Source: Candidatus Phelpsiimicrobium noxiivivens (GTDB lineage: Bacteria > Omnitrophota > Gorgyraeia > Velamenicoccales > Velamenicoccaceae). Taken from it: a stretch of DNA of 64,000 nucleotides. The DNA is taken from NCBI GenBank assembly GCA_001873995.1, contig MNVR01000011.1:1-64000 (forward strand), in the 5' to 3' direction. Below, piece after piece: positions 48,351-57,432 of the stretch. A program made the position numbers and the translations under genes. Positions within the stretch are counted from its first letter, which is position 1. Every line of letters begins with the position of its first letter. The notes beneath the pieces were generated by a model. It was given only the letters and a program-made list of their open reading frames with translations, made no database searches and had not been told where the DNA came from.

Positions 48351-48833
48351 ATGGCGTACCGTATTGGCATTGGATATGATATTCATAGGTTCGCGCCCAA
48401 TAGAAAACTTATTCTGGGAGGCGTTCATATTCCTTTTTCCAGGGGCCTTCTGGGGCACTCGGACGCGGATGTTATTCTTCACGCTGTTTGCGACGCTCTT
48501 TTGGGCGCGATGGGTGAGGATGATATCGGAAAATATTTTCCTGACTCTAACCGCAGGTATAAAGATATTTCAAGCTCTGTAATATTGAAAAAAGTCGCGA
48601 GTATCTTACGGGGTAAGTCTTATAAGGTAGTCAATGTTGACGTGATGCTGCTTTTGGAACGCCCTAAGATATCGTTTTTTAAGCCAGAGATGAAAGTCAA
48701 TATCGCGAAGATATTGAAAATAACTCAAGATGCGGTTTCTGTAAAGGCTACATCGCACGAAGGTGTTGGCGCTATCGGCAAAGGCCAGGCGGCGGCAGCG
48801 TATGCCGTTGTTTTGATCGAAAAGATTAAATAA
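48351..48833 (+). CDS. ispF: IspF, MEcPP synthase
   Basis: A 160-residue trimeric enzyme. GIGYDIHRF (residues 7-15) and LGHSDADVILHAVCDALLGA hold the metal-binding Asp/His; SYKVVNVDVMLLLERPKI and TSHEGVGAIGKGQAAAAYAVVLI close the family pattern. It cyclises CDP-MEP to MEcPP. The ispD-ispF pair is split by a hairpin element, and a second element follows. Confidence 0.94.
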   Translation: MAYRIGIGYDIHRFAPNRKLILGGVHIPFSRGLLGHSDADVILHAVCDALLGAMGEDDIGKYFPDSNRRYKDISSSVILKKVASILRGKSYKVVNVDVMLLLERPKISFFKPEMKVNIAKILKITQDAVSVKATSHEGVGAIGKGQAAAAYAVVLIEKIK

Positions 48834-48850
48834 GCATTCTTGTGTTCTTT

Positions 48851-49039
48851 GAAAAAATTGCTTAGTCTCCGGCTTCAGTCAAAGGAGTGCTTACGCACCG
48901 CACAAAATTCGCCTAAAAATGCACAACTCGCCCTGGATAAAACATTAAGGAAACGGCTCAAACAGTGCATTTTTGCGCTATTAGCGCCGCCGAATTTTGC
49001 GCTCTCCTTTGAAGTCGCCATAGCTCAACCAATTTTTTC
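48851..49039 (+). repeat. Long hairpin element between ispF and cysE
   Basis: A 189-nt inverted repeat of four paired blocks, outer to inner: GAAAAAATTG (48851-48860)/CAATTTTTTC (49030-49039); CAAAGGAG (48880-48887)/CTCCTTTG (49004-49011); CAAAATTCG (48903-48911)/CGAATTTTG (48991-48999); AAAAATGCAC (48915-48924)/GTGCATTTTT (48965-48974). Core: CAACTCGC (48924-48931)...GCTCAAACAG (48956-48965), as in 48161-48261. No gene; the open frame here is a by-product of the repeat. Confidence 0.85.
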
Positions 49040-49114
49040 TTTTAAGAAGTCACCAACTTTGTATATGGTAATTCATTCGCAGATAGGTGAGATAAAAGTG
49101 ATTAGGAGGCTATT

Positions 49115-49801
49115 ATGATCTGTTTATTTGATGTATTCCTGTTTTTTATTATAGCTATTCTCGCCTGGATCATTCTTTTGCTAACGGCTTTCAGAAGAGA
49201 GATAGATGCTATATTTGACAGGGATCCCGCTGCCAGGAGTTATTTGGAAGTTGTCCTTTTGTATTCGGGGCTCCATGCTATTGTGCTGCATAAAATATCC
49301 CGCCTGTTATTCCAATTAAGGATCCCGATCTTGCCTAGATTTTTCTCGCAGTTGGCTAGGTTTTTGACGGGTATAGAGATCCATCCTGGGGCGCAGATCA
49401 ACGAAGGGCTTTTTATTGACCACGGCATGGGCGTTGTAATAGGCGAAACAGCTGTTGTGGGCAAGAATGTGACTCTTTATCAGGGCGTGACCTTAGGCGG
49501 AACCGGCAAAGAGAAGGGCAAAAGGCATCCCAATATAGGTGATAACGTGGTCATAGGAACGGGCGCAAAGATATTGGGCAACATAACAATAGGTAATAAT
49601 TCTTATATAGGCGCTAATGCCGTAGTTGTCAAAGACGTCCCTGCTAATTCTACGGTAGTGGGCGTGCCAGGGCGGATCACCAAACAGGATGGTAAAAAAA
49701 TTGAAACGGAACTAGACCATATCCACGTTCTTGATCCGTTAAAACAGTCTTTAGAGGAGTTAGAAGAGCGTATCGCGAAACTTGAAAGAAAAGGGCAATG
49801 A
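49115..49801 (+). CDS. cysE: Serine O-acetyltransferase
   Basis: A 228-residue acyltransferase. An N-terminal TM-like helix (5-25) is followed by a left-handed beta-helix with [57 protein letters not shown] and VVGVPGRI. Acetylates serine with acetyl-CoA, the first step to cysteine. AGGAGG lies 6 nt before ATG. Overlaps cysS by 4 bp, linking cysteine synthesis with its charging. Confidence 0.93.
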   Translation: MICLFDVFLFFIIAILAWIILLLTAFRREIDAIFDRDPAARSYLEVVLLYSGLHAIVLHKISRLLFQLRIPILPRFFSQLARFLTGIEIHPGAQINEGLFIDHGMGVVIGETAVVGKNVTLYQGVTLGGTGKEKGKRHPNIGDNVVIGTGAKILGNITIGNNSYIGANAVVVKDVPANSTVVGVPGRITKQDGKKIETELDHIHVLDPLKQSLEELEERIAKLERKGQ

Positions 49802-51219
49802 TGATATTTATTCAGAATACACTGTCAAAGAAAAAGGAAGAGTTCATACCCGCCGCGCCTCAGGAAGTAAAAATGTATACCTGTGGTGTCACGGTTTATG
49901 ACGATTGCCACGTAGGCCACGCGCGCAGCCTTTTTATTTTTGACTGTCTTAAGAAATACATGGAATACAGAGGTTTTAATGTCAAACTTGTCAGGAATAT
50001 TACTGACGTGGATGATAAGATAATCAACCGCGCCAGGCAAGATGGCGTCAGTTTTAACGATACCAGGGAGCGTTATATCAAGAATTATTACCGTGACTTA
50101 GCCGCGCTTGAGATAGATAAGGCTGATTTTGAGCCGCTGGCAACTGAGAATGTCCATTATATGGTAGACCATATTAAACAATTAGTAGACAAGGGGAACG
50201 CTTATGATGTGGATGGCGATGTCTATTTTTCAGTGCGTTCCTTTTCTGATTACGGCCGGCTATCAGGGCAGGGTTTGGATGAAATGCAGACAGCCGTGCG
50301 TATAGAGAATGACGATAAAAAGAAGGATCCCCTGGACTTCGCGCTTTGGAAAAAGTCCAAGGAGGGAGAACCTTCCTGGAGGAGTCCCTGGGGTATGGGG
50401 CGGCCTGGCTGGCATATTGAATGTTCTACAATGAGCATGAGATATCTAAGGACGCAGACCATGGATATCCACGCGGGCGGAAGGGACCTTATCTTTCCTC
50501 ACCATGAGAACGAAATAGCTCAGGCTGAGGCGTTGACCGGTAAGAAATTCGCCAAGTATTGGATACACCACGGCCTTCTGACCATAGACGGCAAGAAGAT
50601 GTCTAAGTCGCTGGGGAATTTTGTTACTATTCAGGATATCTTAAAAAAATATGAGCCCAATGTCTTAAAGTTGTTTTTCTTAAGCGCCCACTACGGTTCT
50701 CCGATGGATTTTACCTATAGCGGCCTTGATCATACGAAAAAGGCTTATGAGAAAATAGAAGAGTTTTTATACAAAACAGATATTTTAAAAAAGGGCACGG
50801 CACCTGTCGCGCAGAAAGAAACTGACGCCCTCAGGCAGAAATTTGAGTCTGCTATGGATGATGATTTTAATACAGCTAAAGCCCTGGCGGCCATTTTTGA
50901 ATTGCTCGCCTTAGGTAATAAATATCTTCTCAGCAGTGATACCTATCCGGCGGCAGTATATACATCTAAAGTTTTAATAGGATTGGCTAAGGTTTTAGGG
51001 TTACGCCTGAAGACATTTGATAACGCAAGGGATATATCTTCCGCGGTGCGGATAAAATTCATTGGTCCTTCAACAACCGGTTTTGACGCCGCCGATATTG
51101 AGAATTTGTTAGAGGAACGCAGAAAGGCCAGATATAAAAAAGATTTTAAAAAAGCCGATGAGATACGCGATCTTCTTCTGCGGCAGGGCATAAAAGTTGA
51201 AGATAAGGAAAAGTCTTAG
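49798..51219 (+). CDS. cysS: Cysteinyl-tRNA synthetase
   Basis: A 473-residue class I synthetase. Zinc Cys in [17 protein letters not shown] (HIGH variant CHVGHAR), [13 protein letters not shown] and [11 protein letters not shown] supply further zinc ligands, and KMSKSLGNF is the KMSKS loop. The helical DALR-type domain (390-470) contains [21 protein letters not shown]. Charges tRNA-Cys. The stop shares one base with the tmk GTG start. Confidence 0.95.
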   Translation: MMIFIQNTLSKKKEEFIPAAPQEVKMYTCGVTVYDDCHVGHARSLFIFDCLKKYMEYRGFNVKLVRNITDVDDKIINRARQDGVSFNDTRERYIKNYYRDLAALEIDKADFEPLATENVHYMVDHIKQLVDKGNAYDVDGDVYFSVRSFSDYGRLSGQGLDEMQTAVRIENDDKKKDPLDFALWKKSKEGEPSWRSPWGMGRPGWHIECSTMSMRYLRTQTMDIHAGGRDLIFPHHENEIAQAEALTGKKFAKYWIHHGLLTIDGKKMSKSLGNFVTIQDILKKYEPNVLKLFFLSAHYGSPMDFTYSGLDHTKKAYEKIEEFLYKTDILKKGTAPVAQKETDALRQKFESAMDDDFNTAKALAAIFELLALGNKYLLSSDTYPAAVYTSKVLIGLAKVLGLRLKTFDNARDISSAVRIKFIGPSTTGFDAADIENLLEERRKARYKKDFKKADEIRDLLLRQGIKVEDKEKS

Positions 51220-51854
51220 TGACAAAAAAACTGTCTGGCAGATTGATCACTTTTGAAGGGCCTGAAAAAAGCGGTAAGTCAACACAGGTCAAACTTCTGA
51301 GCGCTTATTTAGAGAGCAGAGGCTATAATACCATATTTATCCGGGAGCCGGGTTCTACCAAGATCGGCGAGAAGATACGCAAACTGCTTTTAGATAAGAG
51401 GTCTACGGATATGTCTTCCATGGCTGAGATGCTGCTGTACGCGGCGGCGCGGGCGCAATTGGTAGAGGAGCGGATAAGGCCGGCGTTAAAAAATGGGTGT
51501 ATCGTGCTCTGCGACCGATTCAGCGATTCTACGATGGCTTATCAGGGTTTTGGCTGCGGTTTAGAGATAGAAACTATTAAAAAAATATGCAGCCTGGCTA
51601 CGGGTGGCATAAAACCTGATATGACCTTTCTTCTGGATTCCAGGACGAGCTATGAAAATTTGAAACACAATAAAACACCTGATAGGATAGAGTTGCGGCC
51701 GGACGCGTTCCATAGCCGCGTCAGGCAAGGGTATTTTGTGTTGGCCAGGCTCGAGCCTCGGAGGATAAAGATCATACAAGTAGCGGATGATATAAGCGTG
51801 ACTCAGGCAAAGATCAGAAAGATGGTGGAAAAGTGTCTTTCAAAGACGTCATAG
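51219..51854 (+). CDS. tmk: Thymidylate kinase
   Basis: A 211-residue kinase. P-loop GPEKSGKST (residues 14-22), IREPGSTKIGEKIR with the Arg/Glu for dTMP, and CDRFSDSTMAYQGFG for the DR(Y/F) motif. GTG start at 51219 overlaps the cysS stop; AAGGAA upstream. Phosphorylates dTMP to dTDP. Overlaps holB by 22 bp. Confidence 0.93.
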   Translation: MTKKLSGRLITFEGPEKSGKSTQVKLLSAYLESRGYNTIFIREPGSTKIGEKIRKLLLDKRSTDMSSMAEMLLYAAARAQLVEERIRPALKNGCIVLCDRFSDSTMAYQGFGCGLEIETIKKICSLATGGIKPDMTFLLDSRTSYENLKHNKTPDRIELRPDAFHSRVRQGYFVLARLEPRRIKIIQVADDISVTQAKIRKMVEKCLSKTS

Positions 51855-52828
51855 GCCAAGCTGGCGCTATAACTTTTTTAAAAGCGGCTTTTAGTTCAGG
51901 CCGCATCGCGCACGCGTACGTATTTGTCGGCCCTGAGGGTATAGGCAAGAGAAAGGCAGCTTTGAATTTTGCCAAGCTCCTTCTCTGCGAAAAACCTTTA
52001 GGCTCAGAGCCGTGCGATAGCTGCGTTTCCTGCCTTAAGGCAGGCGCTACGGCAGCCGCTGCGTCAGGCGCGTCTAATCATCCGGATATACAGGAAGTTT
52101 CACCGGAGGGTCAGGTTATAAAAATTGATGCCATCAGAGAGGCTTGCCGGCGGCTTAGTTTAAGAGGGTTTGAGTCGTTGTTCAAGATCCTTATTGTTAC
52201 AAAAGCAGGGGCTTTAAACGATGAATCTTCAAACGCGCTTTTAAAAACCCTTGAAGAACCCACGGCAAATACAGTCATTATACTTTTAGCCGATACCCTG
52301 AAGTCTGTGTTGCCTACTATTGCTTCTCGCTGTCAGAGAGTAGTTTTTTCATCTTTAAAACAGGAAGTGATAGAATCTATACTTATAAAACAATGGGGGG
52401 CGTCTCCCGAGGCAGCAACGTATTTGTCTTTGATATCTGAGGGCAGCCTGGGGTCGGCTTTAAAATTCCATGAAGACGGTTTGTTTTTAAGAAAGAATGA
52501 GATGATCAAGAACGCGTTAGACAGGAACTGCGGTTTAGATGTATTTTTGGACCTGTCTTCAAAAGAAAGGCAAGACAGGCAGGAGAATATCAAAGAGGTC
52601 CTGTTTGTCCTTTCTTCATGGTTTAGGGACCTGCTTTTGGCAAAGATCGAGTCAAGAAGTTTCATCAATGTAGATAAAGAAGACGATATAATGCGCGATG
52701 CGCATTCTTTCTCTTTCGCTGAGATAGAGGATCGGCTTGTCAGCATAGCTGACGCGGCGCGGGATCTTAAGCGGAACTCAAACGCGCGCATCGCGCTGAC
52801 AAAAATGAGGGTTGAATTATGGAAGTAA
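51833..52828 (+). CDS. holB: DNA polymerase III delta' subunit
   Basis: A 331-residue AAA+ clamp-loader subunit. GTG start at 51833. GPEGIGKRKAAL (Walker A variant lacking the usual Thr), a zinc module with CEKPLGSEPCDSCVSCL, SNALLKTLEEPTANTVIILL (motif with SRC-like ASRCQRVVF). These fit delta' (HolB). Part of the clamp loader. The tmk-holB-PSP1-metG-tatD order is conserved in Firmicutes. Confidence 0.9.
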   Translation: MSFKDVIGQAGAITFLKAAFSSGRIAHAYVFVGPEGIGKRKAALNFAKLLLCEKPLGSEPCDSCVSCLKAGATAAAASGASNHPDIQEVSPEGQVIKIDAIREACRRLSLRGFESLFKILIVTKAGALNDESSNALLKTLEEPTANTVIILLADTLKSVLPTIASRCQRVVFSSLKQEVIESILIKQWGASPEAATYLSLISEGSLGSALKFHEDGLFLRKNEMIKNALDRNCGLDVFLDLSSKERQDRQENIKEVLFVLSSWFRDLLLAKIESRSFINVDKEDDIMRDAHSFSFAEIEDRLVSIADAARDLKRNSNARIALTKMRVELWK

Positions 52829-53598
52829 TAGTTCATGTAAGATTGAGGGATATGGGCAGCGCTTTGTGTTACCGTGCTTCAGGCTTGACTTTGAAAAGCG
52901 GCGATTTCGTGATCCTTGAGGTGGAGCGCGGTATAGATTACGGCCAGGTGTTGGCTGAACCTGTGCTGACGGAAAAGATGGACGATTCAATAAAGAAGGT
53001 CCTGCGCTTGGCTTCCGATGCCGACCTTAAACAGATAGATGATAATCGAAAAAAAGCGCATGAGGCTTCTGTCACGTGTTCGCAGAAGATACGCGACCAT
53101 AAGCTTGATATGAAATTGGTGGGTTCTGAATATGCCTTTGACCGTTCTAAGATACTTTTTTATTTTACCGCTGAAGGACGCGTTGACTTCAGGGAATTGG
53201 TAAAGGACTTAGCTAAAATATTCAAGGCGCGTATAGAGTTGCGTCAGATAGGCGTGCGGGATGAGGCTAAGATGCTCGGAGGTTTTGGGCCGTGTGGCCG
53301 CGAATTATGCTGCTGCAGGTTTTTAAAAGATTTTGAACCCGTGACAATAAAGATGGCGAAGGACCAGAACCTCTCTTTGAATCCTCCTAAAATATCCGGT
53401 TTGTGCGGGAGGCTTATGTGCTGCCTTTCCTATGAACATAAATGTTATAAAGAGATGACGCGCGGCTTGCCGCGAGAGGGCGAGCGCGTGGAAACGCCAG
53501 AAGGCCGCGGCAAGGTCATTTCCATTAATGTATTTAAAAGGATCGCTACTGTTGTTCTAGATGACGGAAAATTCGTAGAAATGAGTTTTAAGAAGTAA
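52819..53598 (+). CDS. ricT: PSP1-domain protein (RicT/YaaT-like)
   Basis: A 259-residue protein. The PSP1 C-terminal domain (about 60-150) has KIRDHKLDMKLVGSEYAFDRSKILFYF; a Cys-rich segment GFGPCGRELCCCRF and SGLCGRLMCCLSYEH (about 155-215) can bind an iron-sulfur or zinc centre. In B. subtilis RicT forms a complex that affects RNA maturation by RNase Y. Overlaps holB by 10 bp. Family is clear; role here inferred. Confidence 0.88.
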   Translation: MEVIVHVRLRDMGSALCYRASGLTLKSGDFVILEVERGIDYGQVLAEPVLTEKMDDSIKKVLRLASDADLKQIDDNRKKAHEASVTCSQKIRDHKLDMKLVGSEYAFDRSKILFYFTAEGRVDFRELVKDLAKIFKARIELRQIGVRDEAKMLGGFGPCGRELCCCRFLKDFEPVTIKMAKDQNLSLNPPKISGLCGRLMCCLSYEHKCYKEMTRGLPREGERVETPEGRGKVISINVFKRIATVVLDDGKFVEMSFKK

Positions 53599-53603
53599 GC
53601 TAA

Positions 53604-55091
53604 ATGAATAAGACTTTTTATATTACAACGCCTATATATTACGTGAACGGCCTTCCTCATATCGGGCATTCGTATACGACTATAGCCGCGGATTGCCTAT
53701 CCCGTCACAAGAGAGCGCGCGGTTATGATGTCTTTTTTCTGACTGGTACCGATGAGCATGGCCAGAAGGTCTTAAAAGCAGCCGAAGATAAAGGATTGTC
53801 TCCGATCGAGTTCGTGGATGGGATTATCCCGCGTTTTAAAGAGATGTGGGATAAACTTGATATAACCTACGATGATTTTATACGTACTACTGAGGAGCGG
53901 CATATTAAGGCCGTGCAGTATTTTCTGCAGGTGCTTTATGATAAAGGTGACATTTATCAGGGTGAATATGAGGGGCTTTATTGCGTGCCATGCGAGGTGT
54001 TTTGGACACAGAAGCAGGCCCCGGATGGTATTTGCCCTGATTGCAAGCGGTCGGTTGAGAAGATAAAAGAATCCAATTACTTTTTTAAGATCTCGGCCTA
54101 TCAGGATTGGCTGTTGCGGTATATTAAGGGTCACCCTGATTTTATATATCCGGGTTCAAGGCGCAATGAGGTCTTGGCTTTTTTAGAAGAGAATAAGCTG
54201 AACGATCTTTGTATCTCGCGGCCTCGCGCTAGGATGAGCTGGGGCATTTCTTTGCCTTTTAGCCCTGACCATGTTACGTACGTATGGTTTGACGCGCTTA
54301 TCAATTATGTCAGCGCGTTAGGATTTCCGCAAGATAAAACTAAATTTGAAAAATTCTGGCCTGTTGTAATACATCTTATAGGCAAGGATATCCTGCGTCA
54401 ACACGCTGTTTTTTGGCCGATCATGCTTAAGGCTGTAGGCCTAGAGCCTCCCAAGATGGTTTTTGCCCACGGGTGGTGGCAGGTAGGCAACGAGAAGATG
54501 TCTAAGAGCCTTGGCAATGCGATAAACCCCTTAGATGTCATTGATGAATTTGGCATAGATGTATATCGGTATTTTTTGCTTAGGGAGGTACCGTTTGGGC
54601 TTGACGGGGTTTTTTCAAAAGAAGCCCTGATCAGGCGTTTTAACGGTGACCTTGCAAATGATCTAGGCAACCTAATATACAGGACATTGACTATGGCGGA
54701 AAAGTATTTTTCAGGTAAGATACCAGATTTTGTTGACGCGTCTTGCGACGCGTTAGCCAAAGATAATGTCTTGCCTAAAATAGAGGCATTGCCCGATAGT
54801 GTGGATGAGTCTTTGGGCCGGCTTGATTTTATCTCGGCCCTTTCGTCTATCTGGGAATTGGTTGGTATATGCAATAAATATATTGAAGAGACAAAGCCAT
54901 GGGCTTTAAAAAAGGAAAATAAGATAAGAGAAATAGAGAATTTCATCGCTGTCCTTATAAAGGCGATCCGTGTTGTTGCTTTAGAATTAACACCTTTTAT
55001 GCCCGCGACCGCCGCAAAGATCATGTCCCAGATAAAATCTGACCGCGTAGAGAAGGGCGAGCCATTGTTTCCGAGGATCATTCCCGTTTAA
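53604..55091 (+). CDS. metG: Methionyl-tRNA synthetase
   Basis: A 495-residue class I synthetase. HIGH variant NGLPHIGHSYTTIAADCLSRH (13-21), zinc knuckle CVPCEVFWTQKQAPDGICPDC and KMSKSLGN (near 299). No C-terminal tRNA-binding domain of the EMAP type, as in short bacterial MetRS. Charges tRNA-Met. 5 bp after PSP1. Confidence 0.95.
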   Translation: MNKTFYITTPIYYVNGLPHIGHSYTTIAADCLSRHKRARGYDVFFLTGTDEHGQKVLKAAEDKGLSPIEFVDGIIPRFKEMWDKLDITYDDFIRTTEERHIKAVQYFLQVLYDKGDIYQGEYEGLYCVPCEVFWTQKQAPDGICPDCKRSVEKIKESNYFFKISAYQDWLLRYIKGHPDFIYPGSRRNEVLAFLEENKLNDLCISRPRARMSWGISLPFSPDHVTYVWFDALINYVSALGFPQDKTKFEKFWPVVIHLIGKDILRQHAVFWPIMLKAVGLEPPKMVFAHGWWQVGNEKMSKSLGNAINPLDVIDEFGIDVYRYFLLREVPFGLDGVFSKEALIRRFNGDLANDLGNLIYRTLTMAEKYFSGKIPDFVDASCDALAKDNVLPKIEALPDSVDESLGRLDFISALSSIWELVGICNKYIEETKPWALKKENKIREIENFIAVLIKAIRVVALELTPFMPATAAKIMSQIKSDRVEKGEPLFPRIIPV

Positions 55092-55107
55092 TACAGGTTA
55101 TGTTTTT

Positions 55108-55875
55108 ATGCTTATAGATACACATTGCCATCTTGATCTTCCGGATTTTAATTCAGATCGCGAACTTGTTGTCAAGTCTGCCCTGGATGCTGGGGTAGAG
55201 GCGATCATCAATGTATCATCCAGCCTGAAAGCAGCGCAGGATGCCACGGCGCTGGCAAGAAAATACCCAGAAGTCTATGCAACCGTGGGTATACATCCGC
55301 ACTACGCCAAGGAGTGCAGCGATGAGGATTGGCCGGTTTTAAAGGGTCTGCTGAAGGAGAAAAAAGTCGTTGCTATAGGTGAAGTTGGCCTTGATTTTTA
55401 TAGGAACTTATCTGAACCAAAAAAGCAGGAAGAGGTTTTTCGTAAGTTTATCGCTATTGCGATCGAGGCCAGGCTGCCGCTTATAGTGCATTCGCGCCTC
55501 GCGCAGGAAAAAACCTTGAGTATTTTAAAAGATTTCCCGGTTTTAAGCGTATCAGGCGTTGTCATCCATTGTTTTACAGGTGATGTGGATTTTTTAAAAG
55601 AATGCCTAGGGCGCGGGTATTTTGTTTCTTTTACCTGTAACGCCACTTACAAGAAGGCTGACGCGATAAGAGAGGCGATGCGGCAAACACCAATGGACAA
55701 GATGTTTTTGGAGACTGACGCGCCGTTTTTGCCTCCTGAAGGCAGGCGCGGCAAACGCAACGAGCCTGCGAACATCGTTGAACTGGCGCATGCTGCAGCT
55801 ATGATCAAGCGGGTAGATTTTGAAAAGGCCTGTATTGAAACTACCAAGAACGCCAGGCAGTTTTTTAGGCTTTAA
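55108..55875 (+). CDS. tatD: TatD-family metal-dependent DNase
   Basis: A 255-residue TIM-barrel hydrolase. Metal ligands in DTHCHLDL (3-10), VGIHPHYA, GEVGLDFYR, IVHSRLAQE, VVIHCFTGD and LETDAPFLPP. Cleaves DNA 3' ends or acts on tRNA. Last gene of the tmk-to-tatD string; a GC-rich palindrome spacer follows. Confidence 0.93.
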   Translation: MLIDTHCHLDLPDFNSDRELVVKSALDAGVEAIINVSSSLKAAQDATALARKYPEVYATVGIHPHYAKECSDEDWPVLKGLLKEKKVVAIGEVGLDFYRNLSEPKKQEEVFRKFIAIAIEARLPLIVHSRLAQEKTLSILKDFPVLSVSGVVIHCFTGDVDFLKECLGRGYFVSFTCNATYKKADAIREAMRQTPMDKMFLETDAPFLPPEGRRGKRNEPANIVELAHAAAMIKRVDFEKACIETTKNARQFFRL

Positions 55876-56295
55876 TTTGTAAGTTTAAATTTTAAAGTAG
55901 CGCCTTGTTCTTTCGTAACGCGACATTTTTGTCGCAGACAATATTTTAAAGTATGGGCCTATCTTGGTTCGTCTCGCGCAGGCACGCTCGTCTCGCTCAG
56001 CGGCTCGCCTTTGCTCTGTTTTCGGCCTCGCTCTCCCACTTTTGGAGGGGACCATGCCCGCCTGCCGGCAGGCGGGCTCGGCCTCAAAACGGCCTGCTTC
56101 AAGCCAAACCAAGCCATGCCCCATCTTGATCGTCTGCTTCGCAGGAACCAGTACTGCGTTAAAATATGTTTAAAAGGCTATTTTAGTGACCTTTTGTGGT
56201 TTAAAAAACAAATCTTATAATGAAGTTACATACATATAGAAAAACATAAATTGCATTCCTGCTTTTGAAAATGGCAAAGACAGAGTGCAAAAATT
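55876..56295. repeat. Gene-free repeat-rich spacer after tatD
   Basis: A 420-bp region with no credible gene. It holds GCGACA-TTTT-TGTCGC (55920-55935), a 22-bp perfect palindrome whose left half is GCCCGCCTGCC (56056-56077), a far-apart pair ATATTTTAA (55941-55949)/TTAAAATAT (56159-56167) and a loose direct repeat of ATCTTG-TCGTCT...CGCAGG (about 55962 and 56122). The frames in it are low-complexity products of these repeats. It separates tatD from the DUF362 gene. Confidence 0.75.
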
Positions 56296-57420
56296 ATGGC
56301 TATGAATAAACAGCAGGTTTCCTTGGTAAAATGTAAGAGTTATGATACCGCGCGGGTTGAAGATGCGGTAAAGCGCGCTGTTGATCTCTTGGGCGGGATA
56401 GAGCGGTTTGTCAAGCCTGGTGAAAAGGTCCTTTTGAAGCCGAACCTTTTGACGGACGCGGAGCCTGATAAGGGTATAACGACGCATCCCGAAGTCTTGC
56501 GCGCTGTGATCCGTCTGGTAAGGCCTATAACAAAAAATATTTTTTGCGGGGACGCGCCGAGCGTTTGGGGAGAGAAAAGGGATGTTGACCGGGTTTATGA
56601 GAAGACAGGTATAAAAAAAGTCTGTAATGAAGAGGGTGCAGAGCTTGTTTATTTTACTGATCCTGTTTTAAAAAACGGATATCCTTTGACAGGCTGGGTT
56701 TTCAAGTGTGACCGCTTTATTAATATACCGAAGTTTAAGACCCACGGCCTTACGGTTCTGACCGCTGGGATAAAGAATCTTTTTGGGCTTATGATCGGTA
56801 TGTCTAAAATGAAGGCCCATCGTGATAATCCTAAACCCGCTGACTTGAGTAAGGTGTTAGTGGATATTTACGAAATAAAGAAGCCTGACTTGAATATTTT
56901 AGACGGTGTTGTGGCGATGGAAGGCCAGGGCCCAGGTTCAGCCGGAACTCTAAGAAATATGGACCTTATAGCATCAAGCCCTGACGCGCTATGCCTTGAT
57001 ATGGCCTTGTCTAGCCTGATGGAAGTGGATTTTTGGGATGTCCCCACTAATAAAGAGGCTTTAAGGAGAGGTTTGGGCCCGCAAGGCATGGCGTCAATTA
57101 AGATATTAGGCGGAGATATCGGAGGTTTTGTGGCAAAAGGATTTGTCTTGCCTAAAACGAGTGTTATTTCAAAGGTACCATCGTGGGCTCTAGGCGCGCT
57201 TATGTCTTTTTTTGTAATGCGGACAGTTGTTTCGCGATCGCGTTGTAAATTTTGCGGGGCATGCAGGAAGATCTGTCCGACAGGGGCAATGCGCGACGAT
57301 AATGGCAAGATGGTAATAGAGCGCGAAAAATGTATCCTTTGTTTATGTTGTCAGGAAGTGTGCCCGCGCAACGCCATAGAAATTAAAAAAAGCCTATTGT
57401 TGAGGGTATTGGCAAAATAA
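56296..57420 (+). CDS. DUF362 protein with two 4Fe-4S sites
   Basis: A 374-residue protein. The DUF362 domain (1-300) has VLLKPNLLTDAEPDKGITTHPEVL, IPKFKTHGLTVLTAGIKNLFG and VAMEGQGPGSAGT. The C terminus (about 315-365) has ferredoxin motifs CKFCGACRKICP and CILCLCCQEVCP. Such proteins are redox enzymes of unknown substrate in anaerobes. It fits an anaerobic lifestyle with hcp. Starts 56296 (ATG after AAATT). Confidence 0.88.
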   Translation: MAMNKQQVSLVKCKSYDTARVEDAVKRAVDLLGGIERFVKPGEKVLLKPNLLTDAEPDKGITTHPEVLRAVIRLVRPITKNIFCGDAPSVWGEKRDVDRVYEKTGIKKVCNEEGAELVYFTDPVLKNGYPLTGWVFKCDRFINIPKFKTHGLTVLTAGIKNLFGLMIGMSKMKAHRDNPKPADLSKVLVDIYEIKKPDLNILDGVVAMEGQGPGSAGTLRNMDLIASSPDALCLDMALSSLMEVDFWDVPTNKEALRRGLGPQGMASIKILGGDIGGFVAKGFVLPKTSVISKVPSWALGALMSFFVMRTVVSRSRCKFCGACRKICPTGAMRDDNGKMVIEREKCILCLCCQEVCPRNAIEIKKSLLLRVLAK

Positions 57421-57432
57421 AGTGAGGCTGAT

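Noticed and set aside
48840-49118. 92-residue open frame after ispF
   Set aside because: It follows the arms of the 189-nt hairpin; Ala/Leu/Arg-rich by-product, and the true cysE start has AGGAGG.
55885-56220. Open frames on both strands after tatD, including an ACRQAG-containing one
   Set aside because: These are translations of the GC palindrome, a common artefact of that repeat.
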